DNA from: Lentinula raphanica
Lineage: Eukaryota; Basidiomycota; Agaricomycetes; Agaricales; Omphalotaceae
DNA length: 64,000 nt
Reading direction: 5' to 3'
Assembly (NCBI GenBank): GCA_027919835.1
Contig: JANVFP010000009.1
Location: 806,001 to 870,000, forward strand
Shown here: positions 11,870 through 24,590 of the stretch, piece by piece
Layout of the letters: each line of letters starts with the position of its first letter
Numbering within the stretch: position 1 is the stretch's first letter
The notes under the pieces: model-generated
What the model was told of the DNA's origin: nothing
The model's input: only the letters and a program-made list of their open reading frames with translations
The model's database searches: none
Program-made: the position numbers and the translations under genes

Positions 11870-13217
11870 ATGCTCCTTCCTCATTATTTACTCGCGTTCT
11901 CACTCACTGTTGGAGCTGCTTCAACCGCTGTTGCTGCGCCCTTACAAAGTGCCGAGCCGGTTTCCAATAGTAGATCTATACTGGCACGAACTGTTACAAG
12001 CACAGACAATCGTGCATCCGAATGTTTCCAGGATCCCGACGCCGTATCCATCCAGGACGATGGCCTTCGGGAAGTAGTGAGTTGCTCTGCTTATCCGGTT
12101 CCTTTGTGCATGATTCTCATCAGTCTATTCGCTATCATTTCCCTCGTACTAGACTTCCCTTCCGCCCTGCTACACTCCTTCTATTGATGCTGGACGTGTC
12201 CCGTCTCCACCGCCTATCGTTCTTCCGTTGATCGAAGCCCGTACATATAAGCCTGGTCTCACGCATTCCACGGGTCCCCTAGTCGGTAAAGATGGGAATG
12301 CACTCACTGCGCAGACCATCTTGTCCGGACTGGGCAAAAACCCATCCCCACAAGCCGTGCATGACGCGCTCGAGTCAGAATCAGACTCTTGGAAAAGAGA
12401 CATCGCGAAATCCGAGACTCTAGCTGCTTTCAAGAAAACAGCTAACGGCAAACTGTACATGGACACGGAGAAGTTAATAGGGAAGCTATATCCTGGATTC
12501 GACCAAGTCGAGCTCGAGTCCAACATCTTGAAAGATTTGTTCATATCATCCATGCTTCATCCTCTCCCAAAGCTTTACTGGATCATAACGAAGAACGGAT
12601 ACGTCACGCTCACAGAACTGCGTACATACACGAAGGACACCCGAGGCTCTCGCAATTGGAACGAATTTCAGACCACGCCCAGCGGTCGATTGCTCCAGAG
12701 CTTACACAAAGCTATCTCTTCCCTGAAGCCAGACTTCCGCATAGACTATCTACAGCGTTTTGTGCAGCAAGATATCGATGGGCTCACGACGGAGGCTAAA
12801 GCGTCGAAACTCATGCATGAGCTTCTGGGCGATGATCAGTGGGATGCCGAACGAAAAGTATGTAACATCAAGACGAAGAGTGTTTTGGCGAAAAAGCGAG
12901 TTCGATACCGATGGCTACTTCGGTCTTCACCACCGTCAGTGGCGAAAGAGCTGAAGAAGATGCTGGATGGTGCTTTTGCAGCATGCCACCAGACACAGAC
13001 GCCGAATCGGAATGATGGTCCCCTTCAGAAACCACAGCCTTCCCCGAATGATGGTCCCCTTCAGATACCACAGCCGTCCCCGAATGATGGTCCCCTTCCG
13101 AAACCACAGCCGTCTCCGAATGATGGTCCCCTTCGAAAACCACAGCCGGCTCCGAATGGGATTGGATCATCTGGACGTGCCTCTCCAAACACGAATACTC
13201 GAGCAGCTTCGTGGTAA
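11870..13217 (+). CDS. Secreted hypothetical protein with C-terminal 12-residue Pro-rich repeats
   Basis: Two exons, 11870-12076 and 12153-13217, join in phase 0 and give 423 residues. The first 23 residues form a signal peptide (MLLPHYLLAFSLTVGAAST then AVAAP), pointing to secretion. The middle (GKDGNALTAQTILSGLG ... SWKRDIAKSETLAAFKKTANGK) is helical and charged, with a layout typical of secreted effector-like proteins of plant-associated fungi, but I recognise no named domain. The end holds four tandem NDGPLxKPQPSP units and a Ser/Asn-rich tail. A weak GTATGT at 12858 could start another short intron, but the frame stays open. No neighbour hints at a role, and the function is unknown. Confidence 0.75.
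13011..13154 (+). repeat. Four 36-bp tandem coding repeats
   Basis: Four in-frame 36-bp units encode NDGPLQKPQPSP, NDGPLQIPQPSP, NDGPLPKPQPSP and NDGPLRKPQPAP. DNA identity between units is very high, so this looks like a recent minisatellite expansion within the coding region. Copy number is likely to vary between strains. Confidence 0.9.
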
Positions 13218-13837
13218 GGATATGCCCTCCACTGACCCGCTCCTTGGACAGTCTCTTCTGTTCTACTCGACCGTGACTCTAACAGATTCCGAAACAGATT
13301 CCGATATTTCCTATTTCCCGTCGACCAAAATCATACCTCCCTTTTGCACCTTGCTGCTTGATCTATTCAGTACTTCCTTCGTCCCTGTACTTACAAGACC
13401 GTAGTTTTGCCAAAGCTACCTCATACGTATGAACGATCTCAGGGCAACGATTCAAAATGTAGCTGGGAAGAGATGAATCAAGCGTTGTTCGGGGACCGTG
13501 CGTGTTAGGAGGTACCCTTTGTCACTGCTCAATGCTCTCAATCTAGGCTCTGATGATAGCACGTTACATGCCCACCTACTCTTTCACCCACTCGCAGAAT
13601 CAAGAATTACGAACGTCGAACTGACTGGCTGATTCGAATTGTAGATATGACATGAAATCTCCTTTCGACCATCGATGCAACGCGGACAGCATGTGAACAC
13701 GCATATCGCTGGAAATCAATAATTGAGCATGTCATCTGAACTTCATAAAATGAGGAAACCGGTGCAAGGGCCGCCCACACGGCGCCCAAGATTTTCAGCT
13801 GCATGATTTGCTCCCCCATTGTCTTCTTACTCCCATC
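13218..13837. other. Intergenic, promoter of DUF6535 copy 1 at its right end
   Basis: No gene is seen. From 13769 the sequence GGCGCCCAAGATTTTCAGC and the following stretch up to the ATG match the promoter-proximal sequence of the other two DUF6535 copies (56.36 and 63.10 kb), so this is probably conserved core promoter and leader. Confidence 0.55.
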
Positions 13838-16800
13838 ATGTCTACTGATGAGCAGAACCCGTCCGACACCCAGAGCGTACCGTCTTCTCCTTTGCAAGAT
13901 GTTGTCGACAATGATAATATACGTCATCAACGTGTATTTTCTCCGCAAAAACCTTCAAGTCATCCGGACCCAGATCGATCCTCTAGTCCCGCTGCTGCCC
14001 CTCAAGAGCCTTTAGAATCAGGAGCGGCTGAAGACATCACTTCTCCCAACGTCAAGGTTGTATCCTAAAAGACCGCCCACGAGGACACTGGTCATTTCTT
14101 CGGAATGAAGCGACAGGGTTTCGTGCCACAACAAGGTCAGTCGCGTGTTCTTCCGTTCTTGTCCATGTTGTAATAACAATGACGATCGGGATACAGATAT
14201 CACAGACGACTATGAACAAAGGTTTCCAGAGGATCCTACTTTTGAAGAAACAGGCCCGAACGCTCGTGTCTGGCGAACGTACCTGGTCGAAAGCTCAGCT
14301 TTTGACGAGAACATGGTCGGAGAAGCCCGAGATGGGTTGGATGCGATGCTTGTCTTTGTATGTGCTCCATTGATGAAAGGACAATGCTCTGATCATCTCT
14401 CACTAGGCTGGTCTCTTCTCTGCTGTCGTGACCTCGTTTCTGGTCCAGACTTCACAGAATCTCCAACTGAATTCCGCTGATGTTACTGCTTCGCTTCTCT
14501 TTGAGCTTGTCGCTGTTCAGCGTGCAGCTGCTACTGGAGGCAACATCTCTGCTATACCGGCTTCTGCTCTTGTTCCTGGTTTGAACTTTGCCCCCAGTGC
14601 TGTTGATGTTTGGATCAATGGTCTTTGGTTGATTAGTCTAGCTCTAGCCCTGGTCATTGCACTAGCAGCAGTCCTGGTCAAACAATGGTTACATCATTAT
14701 GTTGCTATACCTTCTGGATCACCAAAGGAACGTAGCCACATCCGCCAGTTCAGGTTTTCTGGCCTTGAGAAATGGCATGTGTTGGGTATCATTGGTTTGT
14801 TACCTGTGATCATGCATCTGTCCCTTGCATTATTTTTTCTGGGACTCATCATATTCTTGGTCCCACTTCAACTTGTGCTTTCCATTATCATTGGCTCGAT
14901 CACATTCATTGTTTATGGTCTTTATTTGACCTCAAACATTCTCCCCATATTTGATCCACAGTGTCCTTATCAGACACCACTCACCGATTTTTTAATTGCA
15001 TTTGGTAGATTTGCATATTCCATGGCTTTGAGGATTCAACAGCAAGTGTTTCCCAAAAAGAAGCTATGGAAAAATGACCATATAGATTGGCAAATCAAAA
15101 CAAGCAAATCCTCTACATTGAAAATGCCAGAGAAGAAGGCAGTTGAATCCAGTATTGACATTTTATCTGTAGCTGCATTGTACTGGCTGTTCAATGCATC
15201 ATCAAATCATACTGTTCGAAATATCGTTATTCAAGCTATAGGAGGACTTCCCATCTCCATGAAGAATGAAGTTACTAATATTTTTGGAGACAACATATAT
15301 CTATCTATTTACTATCTCATAAACTATAAATCCCTTATTCGAGATGAAGATGGGGTTGCTGTTTGTGTAAAACCTGGCTCTGAAGCTTCTGCAGAAAGGT
15401 CATGCAGGGCAGTTCTATTTTTTGATGATCAATATAATTTTACATTGCCATTTCATAATCACTGGACACCCATACAAGGTGCTTCTATCTTGAGTTGTTG
15501 TGGCATTACCAAGACCCATCTCAATGATGATCTTGTAAAAAAGTTAGTATTAACCCATTACCATATGAAACATCATCCTCTGGTTTGGCTGAGAATCATC
15601 AAGGGAAGCATAAAAGCAAACAGTGGTGTCTGGGATGATTACTTGCAGAATTCTGCTATCTTCAAAATTTTACTTCCAGCTTTGTTGATTAATCATAGAA
15701 AGCAATATGGCAACACCCTTGCACCATTATTACAATTTACAAACTATGATAGGAACAATAATTTGTTATATGGCTGATGAATTTTGGCAGAGTTTTGCCA
15801 GCTTATATCATATACAACCAATTTTAACATATCCTATCGGCCCACCTCCTGCAATCAAGGTTTTGATACATATACTGAAGACTGCATTGGATCATGCCAG
15901 TCTGGATATGACTCTCCCTCAGAGTATTTCTACAGAGCTCAGGGCCAATTGCTGGCACTGGTCAGTGATTAATGAATTCCTTGCTCAAGGAAGTTATCAT
16001 TGGGAGAATGGTGACTGGATAGATGGAAACCATATTTTACTTTTTTCTTGGCTTGTTGAACTCATCAAAAAGACAGCTATTTCGAAAGACTTATCCTCAG
16101 ATGGGATCTTAAGACAAGCAAATGTCTTGCATCTATATAGATATCTAATGTTTTCAGAATACCAAGGCTATAGCAGCATATACTATCAAGGTCCTTCTAA
16201 TCCAGTTCAGCCCCAAGCTTTAACTTCATTTGTCCAGGTTACAGAAGGGATAATTCAATATATCTACAAAAATGCAGCACACATGAAACATATAGCTTTC
16301 AATACACACCTCAGTATATTTTATATCATTGTAGTTGCTATGGAAAACAACTGTGAAGATGCCTACCAGCTAATACTTGAGAATGATGGTTTACAGCTGA
16401 TTGTTCATGGCTTTCATGGGATTGAAGAAACAACAAAATATTTTTATGATGTGATACTTTTGCAGCTCCAAAGAAGATTATTTATTGCTTATGTTGAGAG
16501 GCTTCTCACAAGTCAACAATATATGACAAGCCACATGCAAGAAAGAAGAATCAATTACTTGCAGCAACCTAATGTCCTTCGACTTTGTATGCTCTGCTGT
16601 GTTCAGCTCTCTTCACAGGATATCAACAGAGATTATATGTCGAATTTATCAGTGGAGAAATTGGCACTTTTATGTTCAAATGTTCCAGTCTGGAAAGAGA
16701 CTGTGTTGTGGATGAGGTCTCTATCTAATTGGTTTGACTCATAGAAACAAGCTCAATGGATGAAACCATATAGTGAGCAAGGACCAGTAGAGGATCATGA

Positions 16801-17193
16801 TGCACTTGCCCAAAGTTTTATTGAGCATGGACTGGGAGAGCCATGGATATTGTCTATTTTCATGGCCATGATGAATTGGACTGAGCCTTGGTATGAAAAT
16901 GACATGTCCTTTGGTTTACAAAGTATAGTCACAGCTTTGAGTCATACTCTTCAGGCAAGTGATAGAGAAGAATTGGCACTTGTAAGAACTTTTCTGTTTT
17001 TTTTTCTACAAAAACTAACAAGCATGATCACTTCTAGGTTCAGCCAATGAATACATCAAAAGACAAAAATGATACTACATTAGTGACTACTGCAAGGAAA
17101 GCTGGCTGGGTCTCATTTCAGCAAACAGAGCATATTTCAGGACTTTGGCCTTGGGCAAACTCAAGACAGTCTGGATCTGAATATAATGTTTGA
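13838..17193 (+). pseudogene. Decayed DUF6535-domain membrane protein (copy 1)
   Basis: It shares the three-exon plan of the intact copy at 56.4 kb: exon 1 from 13838 to 14135, exon 2 14197-14357 (DDYEQRFPEDPTFEETGPNA, the DUF6535 core) and exon 3 from 14407. Exon 3 encodes several hydrophobic segments (INGLWLISLALALVIALAAV and the block after GLEKW), then a long cytosolic-like region. It is broken by a CAA-to-TAA change in exon 1 (codon before KTAHEDTGHFF), a frameshift near 15.70-15.76 kb (the frame moves to YMADEFWQSF) and a TAG at 16742 after SNWFDS. A further break or extra intron lies near 16.98-17.04 kb. The coding tail ends at TGA 17191. The family's function is unknown. Confidence 0.88.
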
Positions 17194-18060
17194 ATCTGGT
17201 TCATTTTTTAGAATTTTGATTGCAATGAAATTTATCCAATAGTACATGTTGTAAGTTGTCACTACCATTGCAAGTTTGATCCCTATCACCTATGATGTAC
17301 ATATTATCCATTGTGCAGTGCGAAGTTTTGATGAATTCAAATTCTATCAGGATATAATTATACAGCTCTTACATTTACTCATATAATCAATTATTCATTA
17401 CAAGATCCTTTCCTGCATGTATACAACAAGTACAACAGGTATACACAAATATTTCTTATCACCAACTTCAAAGATCAACTAAGATTTAAAATCTAATTTC
17501 AATTTCAATATCAACATTTATTTACTAAGTAGTAAGTATCTGTTATCATCTGTCATTTTCAACCCAGTCTTCTGCCCATCTACTTATAGATTCCATGCAT
17601 CCAAAACTTTTCTGGCAAAGCCCTAATTCCATTTTCTGATTTCTATTCCTCCTGACAGCCTCTTCTATAATTCATAGCTAGTGTACTTTTTTTCAGACAC
17701 AAAGATCAAAAGTGTCTGAGATCTCCCAAGAGATGTACTTAGATGTGACTCAGGCACAGCATTGGAATTATCTAGATTCCCTTGGGACCTATCCATTGTT
17801 ATACTCTAAAGTCTTATGTCTGTATGCTGGACTGAAGCCAGTGGATCAATTGTTTATTTATGCTACCTAAGCAACTCATTTCTTGGCTACACTTTGCTAT
17901 GTACCTGCAGTCTGCCACCATCAGCTTCTATTCCTTGGTCACCGTTTATTTTTGATATGAAGAAAAAACATATTTGCCATGATTCATGAATTATGGTAAA
18001 TGATGTAGGTCAATGCTAGCTGAATTCTCATTGGATATCTTTGAAATTCTGAGAGTATCT
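17194..18060. other. AT-rich, gene-free spacer with few CpG dinucleotides
   Basis: No ORF of interest. The 867 bp are strongly AT-rich and almost free of CG, in contrast to the Copia element that starts at 18061. It is probably old repeat or pseudogene flank decayed by CpG loss. The last 5 bp (TATCT, 18056-18060) are the left target-site duplication of the Copia element. Confidence 0.6.
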
Positions 18061-18445
18061 TGTTGAGAAGCCGTTGGTGAATCTCCCCTCGGACTACCTT
18101 CATCCTACGGACGTTCCATTGCTTGACTTACCTCTTACTTATCCGATCGCACATTATCTTACTTGGTCCTTGACCTTCGTGTTTCATACTCCTACGTTTC
18201 ATATATTTCAAACCTACATATCAGATATAAACTTACCTATTGTATCGTAACACCTCAGTCGTTCTCACCTACTGTGTGACTGCCTGAGGTGTGTATATTT
18301 ATGATTAACTCGTACTCGGTCGTTACTCACTATTTATTCGTACAGTACTTCATACTAACTTGTTTCGTCAGGTACTGTACACAATATCAGTCGTTCTCAC
18401 CTACTGTGTGACCGCCTGAGTACTTCATACTAACTTGTTTCGTCA
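18061..18445 (+). repeat. Copia 5' LTR (385 bp)
   Basis: It runs TG...CA and is bounded on the left by the target duplication TATCT. It contains an internal duplication: CAGTCGTTCTCACCTACTG and TACTTCATACTAACTTG each occur twice. The sequence after it (GGTTATGGGCCCCGCGC) should be the primer-binding site, but I could not match it to a tRNA. It carries the empty site TGTGTATATTTATG that is filled in the 3' LTR. Confidence 0.93.
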
Positions 18446-21400
18446 GGTTATGGGCCCCGCGCTCTAGATACTGCAAAGCGGAAACTCCACAGAAATTAGC
18501 GACCAATAAACCGAAAGTTACTATCTGATACTTACGCGAAAAATGGCGTCCTCAATCCCGAGTAACTATACCAATATCCAAATGCTCCCCGAAGATCAGA
18601 AATTCAATGGCGAGAATTACGTTTCCTTCAAGGCGATCATGCTTCCCACTGGGAGACTCAAGGGTCTCAACCTCTATTGGGAAGGGAAAGTCACCAGTCC
18701 TGGAAACAGCCCCTCGCTGTATCCACCAACCGATCCGACTCCCATAAACGATCCTAATCCCGGTCCACTCGAGTACGAGTTACGCGAATCGGTCGCGTTT
18801 CTGACCCTTTGGAATAACATCAAGAACCCGGACGGGCTCGGTATCCCTCACGGGATGACCTCTCAGAAACTGTGGGCCTATCTGGAAGAAGAATTCCAAA
18901 CTGTCACTTCTATCGCGCGACAACGCAAAGAAGATAACCTTCGAGCATCTCGGTACATCGAGGGAACGAAGATCGCGGGAGAGGGAGGGTACGCCGAGAA
19001 AATGCGAGTCTTGTTGAAGGAGGCCAACGATTGCGGGGCGTCTATATCTGCCATGCAATTCAATACCATATTCCTCGACTTGTTTCCTCGGAACCCTACT
19101 TGGCTGGTGGCGACCGGTAATCTGATGGGGGAGAAAAGTTTCAACGTCATTGTATCTCGATTGGACGAATTTTACCTTCACATGGGAGGAACCCCTTCCG
19201 GGATCCCTACGAATTCTGGAGATCGAGTAGCCGCGCTCCAAGCCGAAGTCGATGAACTGAAGATCGCTCTTGCAGCGAATACCTTTCAAAGACGAGGACC
19301 GGCGAATCCGGACTTGATATGTACCAACCCCAACTGCAAAGGGAAGGGCCATACCATCGAGAACTGTTGGAAACTTGGAGGAGGAAAACAAGGTCAATAC
19401 CCGAAATGGTGGAAAGGGAAGAGAGACGCACCTTTGCTCAACCCATCTGCCAATAATACGACAACATCATCTAACTCCAACGGCGGAGTACAGAGTGGTC
19501 AAATTTATGCCTTGTCTGCGACTGCGTATTCCACCGTCACTAGTCCGGTCTACCCGTCTGGACTTGCGAGAACGTTTGCCGATTCGGGAGCAACCGCCCA
19601 TTTCTTTCACGACCGATCTGTCTTCAGAAACTATACTCCAAAGACCGGAACCGTCGGAAATTCGTCTAAGAAGGGTGTGAGCTTCGAGATTGTAGGCCAA
19701 GGAGATGTAGACGTTCGAATCGTCCATAAGAACGTTTCGAATACACTCACGTTCAAGAATGCACTACATGCTCCAACTATCGCTTCTAATCTCATCTCGA
19801 TAAGCGTTCTCGACAGCCTCGGATGGAATATGACTATCGGCAGAGGACAGATCAGATTCGTCGAACCAGGAGGGAAGGAAATATTTACCGGGAAGCTCGT
19901 CGACGGACTCTACCTTATGGAAGGTTCATTCGTCGGCAGTAACCCTACAGCCCTTACTGCTCGATCATTGGTCTCTCCCGGCGATCTGAACCTTTGGCAC
20001 CGACGTTTCGGCCACTCTGGCATAACCCGAATCTCTCGTGCGGTCAACCTGGTCAAGGGTCTCGAAATTGAAGATGGGGAACCTGACCGATGCGAAGATT
20101 GCACCATAGCGAACCTAAAACGAAGACCGTTCGACGGCGATCGAGGAGACGAAATTGATCCACTTGAACGAGTCTATATCGACATATTTGGGCCAGCCTG
20201 TCGGAGGAAATCGATACGCCATGCTCTTTGTTGACGGAGGAACAGCCAAGAAGCTCCCATATTTCATACCTAATCAAACCGCCGAAACCACACTCGAATG
20301 CCTAGACGACTTCAAAACGTCCGCAGAACTCCAAACAGGATTCCCCCTGAAGTGCATTCGTACCGATAACGCACCGGAGTTTCGAGAACAAGTATGGGCA
20401 GCGTGGTTTAAGAAACATGGGATAGTTCACGAATTTACTGCCGCATATTCCTCTGCGTCTAATGGTGTAGCCGAACGTGGTATCGGGGTTTTAACAGAGT
20501 GTACGCGAGCGATGATGGTGGAGTCCAAACTTGGAGCTAGATGGTGGTGTGAAGCGTATGCCGCCGCGGCCTATGTCGGTAATCGTCTCCCTTCGAGCAG
20601 ACATCCGGGAACAATCCCAGAGGAGAAGTGGTCTAAAAAGAAACAGGATGTTGGCCATTTACGAGTATGGGGGTGTGTCTGTTACGTGAAAATCCAAGTC
20701 GAGATGGGGATAGGGAAGTTCGACGATAGGTCGATTAAATGTCAGTTCATTGGATACGAGGGACCTGGGGTGTATAGATGCAAAGTTGTTGGATCAGATG
20801 AAGTGGTTAGATCGAGGGATGTACTGTTTGAAGAAGGTACCGGTCACTGGACATCTTTGGCTGAGGGGGAGAGTACTAGTGGAGAGGATATGGACGTCGA
20901 ATTCCTACGAACGCCAGCCTCAGAGTCAACTGTCAATGTGGACCCACAACTTACAAACCCTAGTCGGGCATCGGACATAAATGATCCCGAAGATAGCCGA
21001 ATAACCGAAGATAACCGAGTAACCGAAGCCAACCCTGATAACCAAAATCAGACCACTCAAACACTTCCCCAACCTCCTCGCGCACCTAGGAAGATTCGAC
21101 CGACAATCCCCAAGGAACCGACTAGACGATCCACTCGTGCTCGAAATCTCACAAAAGCCATGATGGAATCCAAAGCATATCAAGAAAACGAAGATAAAGC
21201 GAGAGAAGCTGGGGAGAACTGGGCGGGAGATTGGGAACCCATCTTACCAGAATTTGACGAAGACGACGAAGGAGGAACGGTTGCTGCTCTGATTGCCCAA
21301 AACGAACCTCTTGCTCCTGAACCAGACAATAAATGGGCTCCTACCACCTTCGCCGAGGCAACAACAAGACTCGACTTGTGGGGTCCGGCTCTCGATAAGG

Positions 21401-22169
21401 AAATCGGGAGACTCGACGCTAGAAAGGCATTCACCCCGGTGCCGAGGGAGGAGTGGATGAAGCTCATAGGAACGAGGTTAGTGTTTGACGTAGTGACCAA
21501 TAAAGACGGGAAGGTCGTGAAGAGAAGAGTCCGTCTAGTCGCTCAAGGACACACCCAAAAGAAGGGTGTACATTACTTCGACTCCTTTTCTCTCACTGCT
21601 CGATACGAATCAGTCCGTCTAGTTATTGCTCTCGCCGCCGTCTATGGACTAGATCTGTGGGCCGGTGACTTCGCTGCAGCTTACCTCAATGCGAAACCGC
21701 AAACAACCAATTACCTTCGAATTCCGGATGGATACGAAAAACACTACGGACTACGCGATGGAACCGAAACTGTCCTCAGACAAGAGATCAATCTGTACGG
21801 TACGAAAGATGCCAGTAATAACTGGTACAGACTCCTCGACTCCATCAGGAAAATACCCCATAGCCTTGAGTCAGAATGAGTCAACCCTAGTGGCATAGGT
21901 TGCCTTAAGGCAGTCAAGTCAACCAATTCACTTGAGTGGCTTGAGCCAAGGTTCAGATTTTTCCCATCCTCAAGTTAACCTGAGTTAACTTGAACCACCT
22001 GAGTTTCTTTCAAAGCAACTTAAGTTTATATCAAGTTCAGCAAGTAAACTCAGGACATCATGAAGATATTGGTATAAGCACATAAGAACATTTTATTTTT
22101 TTAATTTATGACAGGAATACATAGGTATGGTGACTGGAGCAGTAACAGTAAAGACTCAAGCAGTGTAAG

Positions 22170-22640
22170 AAACAGTACCCTATAATAGCTCCAAAATGAG
22201 CTCAGCATGAAAGAAATTGAACAAGAACTCACCTGGAAACCTAGTATGCCTTCCTCCTAGTACCTAAGTAAGATAGATTGCCAGGTTGTTAAAGAATACC
22301 TGGTGCAGTAGAGATATGGTTTGGGGAGTGGCTAACACCCTATAACAGCATAAAAATGAGCTCAGCATGAAGGGATTTGAATAAAAACTTACCTGGAAAC
22401 CTATATGCCTTCCTCCTGGTACCTGGATAAGATAGACTGCCACATTATAAGAGAATGCCTTGAGCAGTGGGTTTGAAGACCAGTTAACACCCTGTAACAG
22501 CTTTAAATTGAGCTTAGCATGAAGGGATTTGAATAAGAACTCACCTGGGAACCTATATGCCTTCCTCCTTGTACTTGGATAAGATAGACTGCTACGTTGT
22601 AAGAGAATGCCTTGAGTATTAATATTAGTTATGAAGTGAG
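22170..22640. repeat. Three tandem ~155-bp repeats inside the 2.3-kb element
   Basis: Units begin near 22176, 22336 and 22489. Each contains ACCCTRTAA, GAGCTYAGCATGAA and GAACTCACCTGG-like stretches, then CCTATATGCCTTCCTCCT and GATAAGATAGACTG. Identity is about 80-90 percent by eye. They contain no conserved frame. Confidence 0.8.
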
Positions 22641-23109
22641 CTAAGCAGTTGAATAAACACTCACTTAATAGCCTGAGCATTCAGTAACACTTGTTAAGCT
22701 TTAAAGAAAAAAGTAAGAAAGAGTGAAAGTGAGGATAGTGGGAGTATAAAAACAAGAAGCGTCAAACAAGTCAACAAGGCATAAGTTCAACTATCATGTG
22801 ACTTTGTTTCTGGGCGTCAAAGTACTTGTCCCAGTACTTTGACGCCCAGAGAGTAACATAAGCTTGCTGACCATATAACTTTTAGTAAGAAAAAAGCATG
22901 AAAAATTAGCTGATTATTTTACAAGGGCATCTATATTGAGTGTAAGATATATCAGGTTGATATATCTATTGATAACAGTTTGAGTTTTGAGGAAACTCAA
23001 AAGATTGTCAGTGAGCAAAACAAAAATGTTGCTCGTAGATATAAAAGGAAACAGTGATGCCAGAGGCAACAAAAAAGTTGGTTCACATGACCTGCACATG
23101 ATTTATTAC

Positions 23110-23870
23110 TATGTTGTCGCTTTTCTGCATATCTTGTCTTCATCTCATTCATTATTAGAGATCTTAGGTGCATCTTGAAGCCCTGAAAGAAGGCTATTTA
23201 TTTTATTTACTTGCATTCCATCAGCTAATATCATCATGTTATTATTGCCTGTTCATATTTTCCAATGGCAAACACCTATTTTATACATACTTTGTCTAAA
23301 TCTCATTCAATATTAAACATTCTGGGGACGTTGTGAGACTCTCAAATAAAGCTTTCAGATGTATCTCTTTGTATTTCATAAAAAATCCTTATTATACTTA
23401 TTGATTGCAGTTAGCACCTCACTTTTCTATATATTTTGTCTTGTTTTCATTCAATTCTGGGTTTCTTGGGAGCGTTCTGAAGCTTCTGAATAAGGCTTTT
23501 AAACATATTCATTGGCACTTCATCAAAGGATCTCACTATCCAGTTATTGCTGGTTTATTATTATCTATAATGAGCACCTTGTTTTTTAAATATCTCATTG
23601 TATTCTGATCTGATTCTAAGTGTCCTGGAGACGTTTTTAAATTCTCAAATGAGGCCTACATAATATGCATTTATACTTCATCAAAAGATCTTGATTTTAC
23701 CATCACTGACTGCTCACCATTATTCACAGCTAATACTTCACAAAGTTTTTGCAAATCTTGTTTTATTTCTATTCATCTATAAGCATCCTTGAGGCATTTT
23801 GAGGCCTTCAAATATAGCTTGCAAATATATTCATTTAGCCTTTATCTATCAAGTAATGGAATTTGTAGAT
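23110..23870. repeat. Decayed tandem repeats (~190 bp) inside the 2.3-kb element
   Basis: About four diverged units each hold a TTTGTCTT...TCTCATTCA stretch, then a TTCTGGG/GTCCTGGAG plus CGTT motif and a TCAAATAAAGCTT-like block, then a CACTTCATCAA stretch. Alignment by eye is loose, and the number of units is uncertain. Confidence 0.55.
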
Positions 23871-24308
23871 GTACTCACTTGCACCCTACCATAAATATCA
23901 TTGTTTCACTATAAGTACATATTATACTTTGTGCTATTTCAAGCAAACTGAATCTTACCAGGCTAACTTGAGTAGAGGCAAATGCTCCAAGTTCTCTCAA
24001 GTTCTCTCAAGTTCTCTCAAGTTCTTTCAAGTTATCTCAAGTTACTGAAGTTGTCTTGAGTAACCTAAGTAACCTGAGTATAAGTTTATACCTGAGTTAA
24101 CTTGAAGTTACTTTGAGGCCAAAGGCTTTTTCCTGATGTCTACGTACTGTGAACTGGGACATAAATCCATCTCTGCCGACCCCTGCGTTCGTTATCGATC
24201 ATCTGAATTCGGCGAAACTATCACTGCAACCTACACTGACGATGTCCTTGGAGCTTTGACATCCCCGGACGATGGAGACCAGGTCCAGAAGGAACTAGGA
24301 GAGAAGTT

Positions 24309-24590
24309 CATCAGGAAAAATATTCTCATCTCTAGAGTCCCCAGAGATACCCCCCAATTCCTAGGTAGTCTCAGAGAGCCTAGAGTATCTGAGTTCTTTG
24401 AGGCTTCTAAAAATTCTCTGGGTGCTTTCTGGTGCTTTCTGGTGCTTTCTAGTGCTTTCAGATGCTTTCAGGATCTTTCAGGATCTCTGGGATGTTTTTT
24501 GATCTTGCAAAGTTCACAAAACTCTCTGAGCAGCCTAGGAATTGGGGGGTATCTCTGGGGACTCTAGAGATGAGAATATTTTTCCTGATG
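24309..24590. mobile_element. 282-bp CATCAGG MITE, subfamily A copy 1
   Basis: Long terminal inverted repeats start CATCAGGAAAAATATTCTC and continue for about 55 bp through CTCTAGAGTCCCCAGAGATA and CCCCCCAATTCCTAGG. The interior has GGTGCTTTCT repeats. It is flanked by TT on both sides (24307-24308, 24591-24592). Removing it restores the Copia frame (GEKF then EFRQDG). It has no coding capacity. Confidence 0.93.

Larger units (their letters stand above)
21843..24138. mobile_element. 2.3-kb non-autonomous element with CATCAGGAAAA termini, inserted in Copia RT
   Basis: The left end is CATCAGGAAAA and the right end TTTTTCCTGATG, flanked by the 2-bp duplication TC (21841-21842 and 24139-24140). 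Excision in silico rejoins the Copia reading frame (WYRLLDS then TYCELGH). The interior is AT-rich and has no long ORF. It contains subterminal CTTGAG/CTCAAG repeats, including a row of CAAGTTCTCT units near 24000, and two sets of decayed tandem repeats. It is the longest member of a family sharing its termini with the four short elements listed below. No transposase is seen, so the mobilising enzyme is unknown. Confidence 0.85.

Noticed and set aside
12868..13188. Minus-strand ORF with regular repeats
   Set aside because: Antisense shadow of the 36-bp coding repeats of the secreted protein.
22987..23608. Small plus ORFs in the 2.3-kb element as a transposase
   Set aside because: Too short (under 70 codons), AT-rich, with no catalytic motif.
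24309..24590. Tc1/mariner MITE call based on the TA flank of the 25982 copy
   Set aside because: The other copies are flanked by TT, CC and TC, so TA is not a required target.
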